Below, one piece after another: positions 25,760-33,665 of a stretch of DNA of 64,000 bases. Both the position numbers and the translations under genes were made by a program. This DNA comes from JABDKJ01 sp964609215. GTDB lineage: Bacteria; Bacteroidota; Bacteroidia; Flavobacteriales_D; JABDKJ01. The notes beneath the pieces are model-generated. The model ran no database searches, was not told the origin of the DNA, and saw only the letters and a list, made by a program, of their open reading frames with translations. The stretch covers positions 1 to 64,000 of the forward strand of contig CAZSQZ010000002.1 in the NCBI GenBank assembly GCA_964609215.1, read 5' to 3'. The first letter of the stretch is position 1; each line of letters starts with the position of its first letter.

Positions 25760-25788
25760 CAAATTTAAAAATTTAGTCTGACCTTCAA
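25760..25788 (-). promoter_or_regulatory. Promoter of the 25334-25753 lipoprotein
   Basis: On the minus strand TTG (25786-25788), 18 nt, TAAATTTG (25760-25767): both elements fit the consensus exactly. The last G of the box is only 7 nt from the A of the chosen ATG, which implies little or no leader. Confidence 0.7.
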
Positions 25789-25799
25789 TTTACTGCAAA

Positions 25800-26759
25800 T
25801 TAGACTCGAACAGATCTCGGCTTAAACTTTGCAATCAAATAAACCTGAACTCCAAAAATACAACACGCCAAAAAGAGGTGGGTAGGTTGCATTAGCTTGG
25901 GCATAGAAAAATAGGAGAGAATTACCCCTGATAAAATTTCCAAAAGAACTAAAGCTCCAAGGGTTAAGACAGCCATTGTAACCCTCTTTTCTTTAAAGAA
26001 AAAGTAAACAATTGTTGCATTTATAAGAAATACCAAAATTGCAAATGTTCTATGCAAGGGGAAAATAGAGCTTAATTTTGAAATCCATTCACCCCTATCT
26101 GCTATAGCTTTTCCAATTACATCTATTTCTTGTCTTACTTGAGTTCCAAAATAAATTTGAACCAAAGAAATTGCAATCGCAGCACCGATTAAGTATTTCC
26201 ATTTATGATTCCTTGAAACTCTCTTTGTATTTTTTCTTACCAAAACAAGAACTAATAGAGCGATTACTATCAAAGCAAAACTCATGTGAAGTGTGACCAT
26301 CCAAGGAAGTAAATTTGTTGTTACCACCACTGATCCCAACCAACCTTGAATTACAGTAAATATCAAAGCCAGAAAAGAAAGTATGGGAATCCAAATATCC
26401 TTTTTTCTGTATTTAAATGATAGGATCATAGCCCAAATCAAGAAGATTCCAGCCAAAGCCCCCATTAGTCTATTTACATATTCTATCCAGGTCTTGCTCG
26501 CTACAAATGGTTCTTCTTCCAACAGAGATTTATCATTTCTTATTTGCTCCGCTTCTTCAACAAAACCAAAGCTTTCCAGGGTTTTTGTGAAACGCTCCAA
26601 CTTTTTAATTCTCTTCTCACCAAATTTTTCTAGATAATCATCAGGCAACTGATCAATAGAGGTCGGAGGAATATATTGACCAAAACACTTTGGCCAATCC
26701 GGACAGCCCATTCCAGAACCAGTCATTCTAACAAATGCCCCCGCGAGAATTACCGCCAT
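25800..26759 (-). CDS. ctaA: Heme A synthase, CtaA/COX15 family
   Basis: At least 319 residues. COX15/CtaA oxidises heme O to heme A for cytochrome oxidase, in the cytoplasmic membrane. The signature TGSGMGCPDWPKCFGQYIPP lies near the start, followed by SKTWIEYVNRLMGALAGI, TLHMSFALI and PLHRTFAIL, with about 7-8 membrane segments and the conserved histidines. The listed ATG at 26759 cuts the first membrane segment: in-frame upstream codons spell KVQRLALFSIMAVILAGAF and run back to 26822 without an ATG, GTG or TTG. The true start is therefore probably non-canonical (CTG at 26822, or an ATT or ATA). Ends 46 nt from the lipoprotein start. Confidence 0.9.
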   Translation of the reverse strand: MAVILAGAFVRMTGSGMGCPDWPKCFGQYIPPTSIDQLPDDYLEKFGEKRIKKLERFTKTLESFGFVEEAEQIRNDKSLLEEEPFVASKTWIEYVNRLMGALAGIFLIWAMILSFKYRKKDIWIPILSFLALIFTVIQGWLGSVVVTTNLLPWMVTLHMSFALIVIALLVLVLVRKNTKRVSRNHKWKYLIGAAIAISLVQIYFGTQVRQEIDVIGKAIADRGEWISKLSSIFPLHRTFAILVFLINATIVYFFFKEKRVTMAVLTLGALVLLEILSGVILSYFSMPKLMQPTHLFLACCIFGVQVYLIAKFKPRSVRV

Positions 26760-26890
26760 AATTGAAAAGAGCGCAAGTCTTTGAACTTTAAAAAATAGTG
26801 GAGTTTTGGAAGAGTTTGTCAGTATTCTAAATTGTCTTTAAAAGAACAAATCTTTTTTGGCTTTTGCCTGAAAATTGAAGAAATAAATCC

Positions 26891-26923
26891 ATAAAAAAAC
26901 CCTTTCAATTTAAATCGAAAGGG
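26891..26923 (-). terminator. Rho-independent terminator of the heavy-metal lipoprotein gene
   Basis: On the minus strand an 8-bp perfect stem, ACCCTTTC (26916-26923) with GAAAGGGT (26898-26905), loop 10 nt, followed by TTTTTTTA. It lies 24 nt after the stop of the 26947 gene. Confidence 0.85.
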
Positions 26924-26946
26924 TCTATTCTTAAATATCATGAAGA

Positions 26947-27450
26947 TCACCTCAAAAGGTTCTCAAATATATCTGAGATATTGGGTAATCTGAATTCCCT
27001 AATTCCAATAGTTGCGTCTTCTGCTACTTCAGAATCATTTGACTCTACTTCAGCCTCCACAACTGTAACGACCTCTACTTCTTTAACGTGAAACTTACCA
27101 TCATATAAAGCTCCTATAGCTTCAGCAATTTCCTTTTCACTGGTTTTTTCCGGATCATATGTAATTTCAAACGAATCAATAGGTCTATCCGCATCAAAGT
27201 CCATTTCAGATGCAATCACACCATCGACAGCTTTTACACATTTGGTAATAGAACTTCCACAACCTTTAGAACAAGACATACCTTCAATATCAAAGTTAGC
27301 ATATGTCTTTGCAACTTCACCTTCAACCTCTGTGTAGGAAGTCTTTATTTCAACTTTCTCTAAAGAAACGGAACTATTGTTTTGGCAAGCCAACAAAAGG
27401 CCTCCAAAAAGAAATATAATAAGTAACGATTTAATAGTGTGTTTTGTCAT
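26947..27450 (-). CDS. Heavy-metal-associated (HMA) domain lipoprotein
   Basis: A 167-residue lipoprotein with signal MTKHTIKSLLIIFLFGGLLL followed by AC (lipobox, Cys near residue 22). Residues about 50-120 are an HMA-like ferredoxin fold: NFDIEGMSCSKGCGSSITKC, VDGVIASEMDFDAD, FEITYDPEKTSEKEIAEAIG. The metal loop is MSCSKGC, C-X3-C, instead of the usual C-X2-C, a spacing I have seen in periplasmic HMA lipoproteins of this phylum. The C-terminal third is acidic and unrecognised. It may buffer or sense copper or another soft metal in the periplasm; this is inference. It has its own terminator and divergent promoter. Confidence 0.8.
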   Translation of the reverse strand: MTKHTIKSLLIIFLFGGLLLACQNNSSVSLEKVEIKTSYTEVEGEVAKTYANFDIEGMSCSKGCGSSITKCVKAVDGVIASEMDFDADRPIDSFEITYDPEKTSEKEIAEAIGALYDGKFHVKEVEVVTVVEAEVESNDSEVAEDATIGIREFRLPNISDIFENLLR

Positions 27451-27481
27451 TCTATGTCGCTTAATTTGCCCTAAGACGAAT

Positions 27482-27489
27482 CAAAGGTA
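27482..27489 (-). promoter_or_regulatory. Promoter -7 box of HMA lipoprotein
   Basis: On the minus strand TACCTTTG fits TAnnTTTG and lies 31 nt before the ATG at 27450. No clear TTG at -33. Confidence 0.5.
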
Positions 27490-27529
27490 AAAATTGTTAC
27501 AGGGAATATACGAAAAACTGATTAAATAA

Positions 27530-28447
27530 TTGTTAAAGCAAAGCAAAAATCCAATAAAGTCAAGACGAGTAGAGGCCTGGATTCTACTAATTTTACTTTC
27601 AATCGTTTGGGGGAGTTCTTTTATACTCATCAAAAGAAGTTTGGAGTCACCCGAAGGATTGACAGTTTTTAGTCCTTTTCAAGTTGGATTTGGAAGAATT
27701 TTCTTCGCTGGCCTAGTTCTTTTCCCCATTTTTTTAAAAGCTATTAAAAAAGCTTCGAAAGCTCAGATTGCATGGGCCTTTACCGTGGGCTTAATTGGCA
27801 ACTCAATTCCTGCAATATTGTTTGCCAGAGCAGAACTGGAAATAAGCAGTGCACTTGCTGGAATGCTGAATGGCACTACTCCATTTTTTGCAATAATTAT
27901 TGGATCGCTTTTCTTCGCTAAAAAGCATCAAAACCATAAATGGCTTGGAATTGCAGTTGGCTTTATAGGCGCAGCTGGTTTAAGCCTCAGTAATGGCAAT
28001 GGTGATTTTGAATTGAATTACTACGTATTTATGATTCTAGCGGCTACCTTTTGCTATGGTATAAGTGTGAATATTATTGCAGAAAAACTAGATAATTTAC
28101 CAGCCTTACATATTGCGGCTATTTCTTTATTTCTGGCCGGATTTCCACAAGGAATTTTACTTTTTTGCACAGATTTCCCCCAGATCATCGCTGAAAATCC
28201 TCATGGATTAAAGTCTTTAGGTTACCTTCTAATATTAGCTATAATAGGCACTGCCATTGCATTAATATATTTTAATAGGCTAATTAAACTCACAGATGGT
28301 ATCTTTGGGAGCACAGTTACGTATCTAATCCCCATAGTTGCTATTTTATGGGGTTTTCTCGATAATGAAGCAATTAGTGTTAAACAGTTGATGTTTATGG
28401 GGGTTATTCTCTTAGGAGTATTTATCACAAATAGACGCCTAAGTTAA
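27530..28447 (+). CDS. DMT-superfamily (EamA) transporter
   Basis: A 305-residue membrane protein with ten predicted segments in two EamA repeats (WILLILLSIVWGSSFILIKR near 17; GYLLILAIIGTAIALIYFNR near the end). The first repeat covers about 15-150 and the second about 160-302. Such proteins export or import small metabolites; no substrate can be read. The start is TTG at 27530. Divergent from the HMA lipoprotein with a 79-nt gap. Single gene by its spacing; the L21 promoter begins right at its stop. Confidence 0.85.
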   Translation: MLKQSKNPIKSRRVEAWILLILLSIVWGSSFILIKRSLESPEGLTVFSPFQVGFGRIFFAGLVLFPIFLKAIKKASKAQIAWAFTVGLIGNSIPAILFARAELEISSALAGMLNGTTPFFAIIIGSLFFAKKHQNHKWLGIAVGFIGAAGLSLSNGNGDFELNYYVFMILAATFCYGISVNIIAEKLDNLPALHIAAISLFLAGFPQGILLFCTDFPQIIAENPHGLKSLGYLLILAIIGTAIALIYFNRLIKLTDGIFGSTVTYLIPIVAILWGFLDNEAISVKQLMFMGVILLGVFITNRRLS

Positions 28448-28496
28448 TTGCTCATTTAAATTTGTTTAACTACATTTGCAGCCCCTTAAAAAGGGG
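28448..28496 (+). promoter_or_regulatory. Promoter and start hairpin of rplU-rpmA
   Basis: TTG (28448-28450), 20 nt, TACATTTG (28471-28478): exact consensus. The start region CAGCCCC is GC-rich and forms a hairpin, CCCCTT-AAA-AAGGGG (28482-28496), at the expected RNA 5' end, 17 nt upstream of the rplU ATG. Confidence 0.8.
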
Positions 28497-28513
28497 TATA
28501 AAATTTATAAGAA

Positions 28514-29206
28514 ATGTATGCTATAGTAGAAATAGGTGGGCATCAATACAAAGTTGAGAAAGACCAGCAGCTTTTCGTTAATCGATTGAACGGTGAAAAA
28601 GGAGACAAAGTCCAATTTGACAACGTGTTATTAATCGATAAAGGAGGAAAAGTAAATGTTGGCGCCCCCGTTATAGATGGCGCAGCCGTTGAGGCCAAGA
28701 TTGTAGACCATCTAAGAGCAGATAAAGTAATCGTCTTCAAGAAAAAAAGAAGAAAAGGTTACAAGAAGAAAAATGGTCATCGTCAGGATATTACTTCTGT
28801 AGAGATAGCTAAAATCATTGAGACCGATGCCAAAAAATCTTCTGCTTCTAAGGCAAAAACTGCTCCAAAAAAGGAATCGCCAAAGACAGAAGCTCCGAAA
28901 AAAGAAACTCCAAAAGCTGCTGCACCTGCCGAAAAAGTTAAGGCAAGTGGAAAAGATGATCTCAAGAAAATTGAGGGTATCGGACCAAAATGTGCGGAAC
29001 ACCTTAATAATGGTGGCATCAACACTTTTGCTGAATTAGCTGATGCTAAGATAGAAAGAGTGCAAGAGATTTTGGATAATGCAGGGCCAAGGTATAAGAT
29101 TATCAATCCCTCCACTTGGGCGGAACAAGCTGCTCTTGCCAGAGATGGTAAATGGGATGAGCTAAAAGAATTACAAGACAGAATTGACGGTGGAGTTAAA
29201 AAATAA
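28514..29206 (+). CDS. rplU: 50S ribosomal protein L21 with C-terminal HhH extension
   Basis: A 230-residue protein where a standard L21 is about 103. Residues 1-103 are L21 (MYAIVEIGGHQYKVEKDQ, KRRKGYKKKNGHRQ). Residues about 105-147 are a Lys/Ala/Pro-rich linker. Residues about 148-230 form a helix-hairpin-helix-type domain (DDLKKIEGIGPKCAEHLNN near 148, TWAEQAALARDGKWDELKEL near 201). Similar fusions occur in many Bacteroidota. The extra domain resembles DNA/RNA-binding HhH folds; its function is unknown. It is followed by rpmA (29 nt) and forms a short operon ending at the terminator at 29521-29570. Confidence 0.95.
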   Translation: MYAIVEIGGHQYKVEKDQQLFVNRLNGEKGDKVQFDNVLLIDKGGKVNVGAPVIDGAAVEAKIVDHLRADKVIVFKKKRRKGYKKKNGHRQDITSVEIAKIIETDAKKSSASKAKTAPKKESPKTEAPKKETPKAAAPAEKVKASGKDDLKKIEGIGPKCAEHLNNGGINTFAELADAKIERVQEILDNAGPRYKIINPSTWAEQAALARDGKWDELKELQDRIDGGVKK

Positions 29207-29234
29207 TTTCACCTCATTATAAAAATTAGAAATT

Positions 29235-29495
29235 ATGGCACATAAGAAAGGAGCCGGTAGTTCGAAAAACGGTAGAGAATCAGAAAGTAAACGACTTGGG
29301 GTCAAAATTTATGGAGGTCAAGATGCAATTGCTGGAAATATCATCGTAAGACAAAGAGGAACAAAGCATTTTCCCGGTGAAAATGTAGGCATGGGAAAAG
29401 ACCATACTCTTTTTGCTCTGGTCAATGGTAAGATTCAATTTAGAAAAAGGAGAAACAATAAATCATATGTTTCCGTAATTCCCGCGGAAGACTAG
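29235..29495 (+). CDS. rpmA: 50S ribosomal protein L27
   Basis: An 86-residue L27: MAHKKGAGSSKNGRES, then RLGVKIYGGQDAIAGNIIVR and RQRGTKHFPGENVGMGKDHT, all standard. L27 sits at the peptidyl-transferase centre and helps position the tRNA ends. No N-terminal propeptide of the Firmicutes type is present. Located 28 nt after rplU in one operon. Confidence 0.98.
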   Translation: MAHKKGAGSSKNGRESESKRLGVKIYGGQDAIAGNIIVRQRGTKHFPGENVGMGKDHTLFALVNGKIQFRKRRNNKSYVSVIPAED

Positions 29496-29520
29496 ATTTA
29501 TTAATCATTAAAAAGATTTA

Positions 29521-29570
29521 AAACTCTTCCGCATTTACCTTTTTCAGGTCAAATGCAGAGGAGTTTTTTT
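29521..29570 (+). terminator. Rho-independent terminator of rplU-rpmA
   Basis: A 16-bp stem with one wobble and one mismatch (29521-29536 with 29551-29566), extended by ACC/GGT, closes a loop of about 7 nt and is followed by a T run to 29570. It is 25 nt after the rpmA stop. Confidence 0.9.
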
Positions 29571-29587
29571 GTTTAAAGACAATTTCC

Positions 29588-30859
29588 ATGCTTGAGGTAA
29601 GAAATATCGAAAATAATAAGGAAGCAATCATCAAAGCATTAAAGAAGAGAAACGTTAATGCAGAAGAAGATTTGACAAAAGTTGTTGAATTAAATGAGCT
29701 TAGAAAAAAAGCTCAAGCTGCTATGGATGAAAAGCTGGCAGAATCTAATGCAATCGCTAAACAAATTGGAGAACTTTTCAAATCTGGAAAAAGAGATGAA
29801 GCTGAAGCTTTAAAAGCAAGACCTGCAGAATTAAAAGAAGAGATTGCAAGCCTAAAAGAAGCTATGCAAAGTGCGGAAAACGACATGAAACAGGTTCTCT
29901 ATACCCTGCCAAATATGCCACATGAATTGGTTCCTGATGGTGTGACTGAAGAGGATAATGAAGTTGTTAAACAAGAAGGAGATATTCCGGATTTAGGTGA
30001 TCATGCAAAAGCGCATTGGGAATTGGCAAAACAGTATAATCTAATTGACTTTGAGCTAGGAGTAAAAATTACGGGAGCAGGGTTTCCAGTATACATAGGT
30101 AAAGGAGCTCAATTGCAAAGAGCCTTGATTAACTTCTTTTTGGAGGAAGCTAGAAAAGCTGATTACATTGAAGTTCAGCCTCCGCATATGGTAAACGAGG
30201 CCTCTGGTTATGGAACAGGGCAATTACCAGATAAGGAAGGCCAAATGTATCATGTGACTGAAGATGATTTATACCTTATTCCAACTGCTGAAGTGCCCAT
30301 CACTAATATGTTCAGAGATGTAATTGTAAAGGAAGAAGATTTCCCTATTAAAAGAACGGGATATACACCATGTTTTAGAAGGGAAGCAGGTTCTTATGGA
30401 AAAGATGTTAGAGGTTTGAATAGACTGCATCAATTTGACAAAGTGGAAATTGTAGAAATTGCACATCCTGATACTTCCTATAATAATCTAGACCGAATGG
30501 TAGAGCATGTATTAGGCTTATTGAGAAAATTGGAACTACCCTTTCGGGTGCTTAGACTTTGTGGTGGCGATTTAGGGTTTACCTCCTGTCTTACTTATGA
30601 TATGGAAGTATATTCAACTGCTCAGGACAGATGGTTGGAATGTTCTTCAGTATCTAACTTCGAGACCTTTCAAGCAAACAGATTAAAATTGAGATTTAAG
30701 GATAGCAACGGAAAAACCAAGTTAGCACATACACTAAATGGCAGTGCTTTAGCGTTACCGAGAATAGTTGCTGCGCTTTTAGAAAACCATCAAACCGCAG
30801 ATGGCATTAATATTCCAAAAGCGTTGAGACCTTATACTGGATTTGACAAGATTCAATAA
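29588..30859 (+). CDS. serS: Seryl-tRNA synthetase
   Basis: A 423-residue class II synthetase attaching serine to tRNA(Ser). The N-terminal coiled-coil arm spans about residues 30-105. The class II motifs follow: motif 2 TGYTPCFRREAGSYGKDVRG and motif 3 GSALALPRIVAALLENHQ near 384-402. Other recognisable parts are LIPTAEVPITNMFRD and ECSSVSNFETFQANR. Begins after the rplU-rpmA terminator. Its stop is two nt before the ATG of the next lipoprotein (30861). No anomalies. Confidence 0.97.
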   Translation: MLEVRNIENNKEAIIKALKKRNVNAEEDLTKVVELNELRKKAQAAMDEKLAESNAIAKQIGELFKSGKRDEAEALKARPAELKEEIASLKEAMQSAENDMKQVLYTLPNMPHELVPDGVTEEDNEVVKQEGDIPDLGDHAKAHWELAKQYNLIDFELGVKITGAGFPVYIGKGAQLQRALINFFLEEARKADYIEVQPPHMVNEASGYGTGQLPDKEGQMYHVTEDDLYLIPTAEVPITNMFRDVIVKEEDFPIKRTGYTPCFRREAGSYGKDVRGLNRLHQFDKVEIVEIAHPDTSYNNLDRMVEHVLGLLRKLELPFRVLRLCGGDLGFTSCLTYDMEVYSTAQDRWLECSSVSNFETFQANRLKLRFKDSNGKTKLAHTLNGSALALPRIVAALLENHQTADGINIPKALRPYTGFDKIQ

Positions 30860-30860
30860 A

Positions 30861-31409
30861 ATGAAAGCAAAAATTCATTCCCTTTTTCTATTGATTTCTG
30901 CATTTGCACTATTTTCTTGTGGAGAACAACCTTTTCGTTCTGAACTAAAGAAAATTTCAAAGTTGCAAAACCAAATAGATAGCATTGAAATTGTTTTTAA
31001 AACACTTGATTTAGAGGACGCTGTGGCTAAAGGAGTTAAAATTCGACAGGATGCACAAGAACTAAAAATGTATGTTGAGAATTATCCTGAAGCATTTAGT
31101 AGAGAACTTGGAACACTTATTGATGATTTAAGGGCAGCTAACAAGGTTTATGGTTCTATCGAAAAAAATCATGCTAAGATGGCTGAAGAAATTAAGTTGA
31201 GTAGAAATCAACTTGAAGGCTTGAAAGCGGATTATAAAAAGAACAAATTTAAACTGGAAGAAGGTAGAAAGCATTTTATCTCTGAAGAAAAAGCGGTCAA
31301 AGAACTAATAAAGAATATTGATCAATTGAAACTTAATTCTAAGATAGGTGTAGTAAAGTATGATAGACAGCTAGATTTAATTAAAGATTATAAATCTCGC
31401 CAGAATTAA
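30861..31409 (+). CDS. Coiled-coil lipoprotein, unknown
   Basis: About 182 residues from the ATG at 30861. An in-frame upstream start overlapping serS is less likely. The signal is MKAKIHSLFLLISAFALFSC with lipobox LFSC. The rest is helical and charged, with heptad-like spacing from about 35 to 170 (KLQNQIDSIEIVFKTLDLED, MAEEIKLSRNQLEGLKADY). No family is recognised. It lies in the serS operon, followed directly (1 nt) by the TPR gene, so the two may work together in the periplasm or outer membrane. Confidence 0.65.
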   Translation: MKAKIHSLFLLISAFALFSCGEQPFRSELKKISKLQNQIDSIEIVFKTLDLEDAVAKGVKIRQDAQELKMYVENYPEAFSRELGTLIDDLRAANKVYGSIEKNHAKMAEEIKLSRNQLEGLKADYKKNKFKLEEGRKHFISEEKAVKELIKNIDQLKLNSKIGVVKYDRQLDLIKDYKSRQN

Positions 31410-31410
31410 A

Positions 31411-33246
31411 ATGAAGAAATTTCAATACATATGTAGTTTAATAGTCCTGTTATTTATTGGAAACATTTCGTTTGCTCAAAATGAAGAACTTGCGAATGAA
31501 TACTACAATAATGGGGAATTTGAAAAGGCCTTGCTTTATCTGGAGGATATCTACAAGAACAAGCCAGGCATGCAAACTTATGAGAAGTATCTAACCTGTT
31601 TAAAACAAACAGAAAGGTTTGATGATGCTGAAAAACTGGTAAAAAAGCATATGAAGCGCTACAAAACCAAATTGGAATTGCATCTTGATTTAGCAGATAT
31701 TTACCAAGCGATTGGAGAAGAAAATAAGGCCAAAACTGAACGTGAAGAAGCCAAGAAAAATTTAACAGCGCAGCGTTCTGTAATTTCTCAACTAGCAAAT
31801 GCATTTAGCAAAAGAAGCATGCAAGAAGACGCACTAGAAGTTTACAACATTGGAAAGAAACTTCTCACAGATGCTGGAAAAGAAAATGATGCTATCTATT
31901 TCAACTTTAACATTGCTGATATTTATGGGACGCAAGGAAAGTATGACTTGATGATATCTGAGTATATCACCTATCTGGGTTATAATCCAAACTATTATAA
32001 GACGGTGCAAAACCGTTTGAATAAAGTTTTAGACTTTCAAGAAGATGATCCTAATGTAGATCTATTAAAAACAGAACTACTAAAAAAAGTTCAGCAAAAT
32101 CCTGAAGAGGAAGTATACTACGAATTGCTAATTTGGGTATTTACTCAAAAGAAAGATTTTAACTCAGCATTTATACATACTAAAGCACTCGATAAAAGAT
32201 TGAAAGAGAACGGTGTTCGAATCATTCAATTGGCCAGTCTTTGTTCAAACAATGGAGCTTACGATGTTGCAAGTAAATGCTATGCATATATTGCTGAAAA
32301 AGGTCCTGAAAATCGTTATTTCTATACTGGAAAAACAATGGAAGTAAGTACTTTGAGGAAAGCACTGAACGCAGATGTATATTCTTCTAAAGAGCAGTAT
32401 CAAGAATTAAAACAGAAATATATTTCAGTTATTGAAGATTTGGGAAGAAGTTCCGAAACGACTAAAATACTAAGAGAACTTGCCATTATTGAAGCATACC
32501 ATTTACATGATTCGGAAACAGCTTTAGATCATTTAGAAGAATGTTTAGAAACACCGGGAACAGACGCTGCATTTAAAGCATGGTGTAAACTGGACATGGG
32601 GGATATACTTCTAACAGAAGGCTATATCTGGGATGCATCCATTCAGTTTTCACAGGTTGACAAGGATTTTAAGGACGATTTATTGGGGCATGAAGCAAGA
32701 TATAGAAATGCGAGAATATCGTATTATACTGGAGATTTTGAATGGGCACAAGCTCAATTGGATGTGTTGAAAGCAAGTACATCTAAATTGATTTCAAATG
32801 ATGCAATGGATCTTTCATTACTTATTACTGACAACTTAAATCTGGATACCATACTAGATCCAATGTTAAAGTATGCAAGAGCGGATTTGTTGACTGTTCA
32901 AAATAAGTTTCCCGCTGCTATTGCTACTTTGGATTCATTAAGTGAAATGTATCCTGCACATAGTTTAGAAGATGAAATTCTTTATCAAAGACATCGTATT
33001 GCATATAAGCAAGGACAATTCGAGAAATCAGCTGAATATTTAACTGAAATTGTTGACTTGTTTTTTTACGATATTCTTGCAGATAATGCACTCATAGAAT
33101 TGGCTAAGATGAACGAAGAAATCTTTAAGAACGAGGAAAAAGCTATGGAGCTGTACGAGCGGTTAATAACTGAATTTCCGGGTTCAATCTATGCAGCTGA
33201 GGCAAGAAAAAGATTCCGTTTCCTGCGTGGAGATATTTATAACTAG
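31411..33246 (+). CDS. Exported tetratricopeptide-repeat protein
   Basis: A 611-residue protein with signal MKKFQYICSLIVLLFIGNIS, then FAQ, and TPR-like helical pairs over most of the length (ELANEYYNNGEFEKALLYLE near 27, DLADIYQAIGEENKAKTERE, ADIYGTQGKYDLMISEYITY, and a final AMELYERLITEFPGSIYAAE). The last part resembles YfiO/BamD-type repeats. It has no sorting domain. Located after the coiled-coil lipoprotein, 1 nt apart, so they are probably one unit. Possible role in envelope assembly; the partner is not known. Confidence 0.78.
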   Translation: MKKFQYICSLIVLLFIGNISFAQNEELANEYYNNGEFEKALLYLEDIYKNKPGMQTYEKYLTCLKQTERFDDAEKLVKKHMKRYKTKLELHLDLADIYQAIGEENKAKTEREEAKKNLTAQRSVISQLANAFSKRSMQEDALEVYNIGKKLLTDAGKENDAIYFNFNIADIYGTQGKYDLMISEYITYLGYNPNYYKTVQNRLNKVLDFQEDDPNVDLLKTELLKKVQQNPEEEVYYELLIWVFTQKKDFNSAFIHTKALDKRLKENGVRIIQLASLCSNNGAYDVASKCYAYIAEKGPENRYFYTGKTMEVSTLRKALNADVYSSKEQYQELKQKYISVIEDLGRSSETTKILRELAIIEAYHLHDSETALDHLEECLETPGTDAAFKAWCKLDMGDILLTEGYIWDASIQFSQVDKDFKDDLLGHEARYRNARISYYTGDFEWAQAQLDVLKASTSKLISNDAMDLSLLITDNLNLDTILDPMLKYARADLLTVQNKFPAAIATLDSLSEMYPAHSLEDEILYQRHRIAYKQGQFEKSAEYLTEIVDLFFYDILADNALIELAKMNEEIFKNEEKAMELYERLITEFPGSIYAAEARKRFRFLRGDIYN

Positions 33247-33341
33247 TAATTGTTTCGTCATTTGAAATTGATAGTTTCTAGTTGATGGTTTCTTTTGGAG
33301 CAATGAAGTTTATATTCTAGATAAGTATTTATATTAGCCTC

Positions 33342-33665
33342 ATGTCACAGGCAGTAATTTACAACGTTACTATTTCCATAGATTACGAGATTCATAATGA
33401 TTGGTTGAATTGGATGATAAGTCAGCATATTCCAGATGTAATGAATACGGGTTTCTTTTTAGATTATAAACTTTCAAAAATAATTGGTGAGGAGCAAGGC
33501 GGAGCAAGTTATTCTATTATGTATACTGCAAAAGATATGGCTGCACTAAACACTTATCAGGCTATGCATGCACCCGCATTGCAAAAGGAGCACACCGAAA
33601 GATATCAAGGTAAATTTGCTGCCTTTAGAACACTGCTTGAAGTTGTGGATGATGGTAAAGCCTAA
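33342..33665 (+). CDS. DUF4286 family protein
   Basis: A 107-residue protein with the DUF4286 pattern: VIYNVTISIDYEIHNDWLNW near residue 5, HIPDVMNTGFFLDYKLSKI and QAMHAPALQKEHTERYQGKF near 78-97. The fold is predicted as a dimeric alpha/beta barrel. The gene overlaps the start of rsmA by 14-17 bp; this pairing is common in Bacteroidota. The biochemical role is unknown. Confidence 0.85.
   Translation: MSQAVIYNVTISIDYEIHNDWLNWMISQHIPDVMNTGFFLDYKLSKIIGEEQGGASYSIMYTAKDMAALNTYQAMHAPALQKEHTERYQGKFAAFRTLLEVVDDGKA

Noticed and set aside
28830..28950. Tandem-repeat-like DNA in the L21 linker
   Set aside because: Only loosely repetitive codons for Lys, Ala and Pro; no exact DNA repeat unit or phase variation signal.
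28712..29115. Several open frames on both strands overlapping the L21 linker and HhH domain
   Set aside because: They arise from the low-complexity Lys/Ala/Pro coding; the L21 frame explains the region fully.
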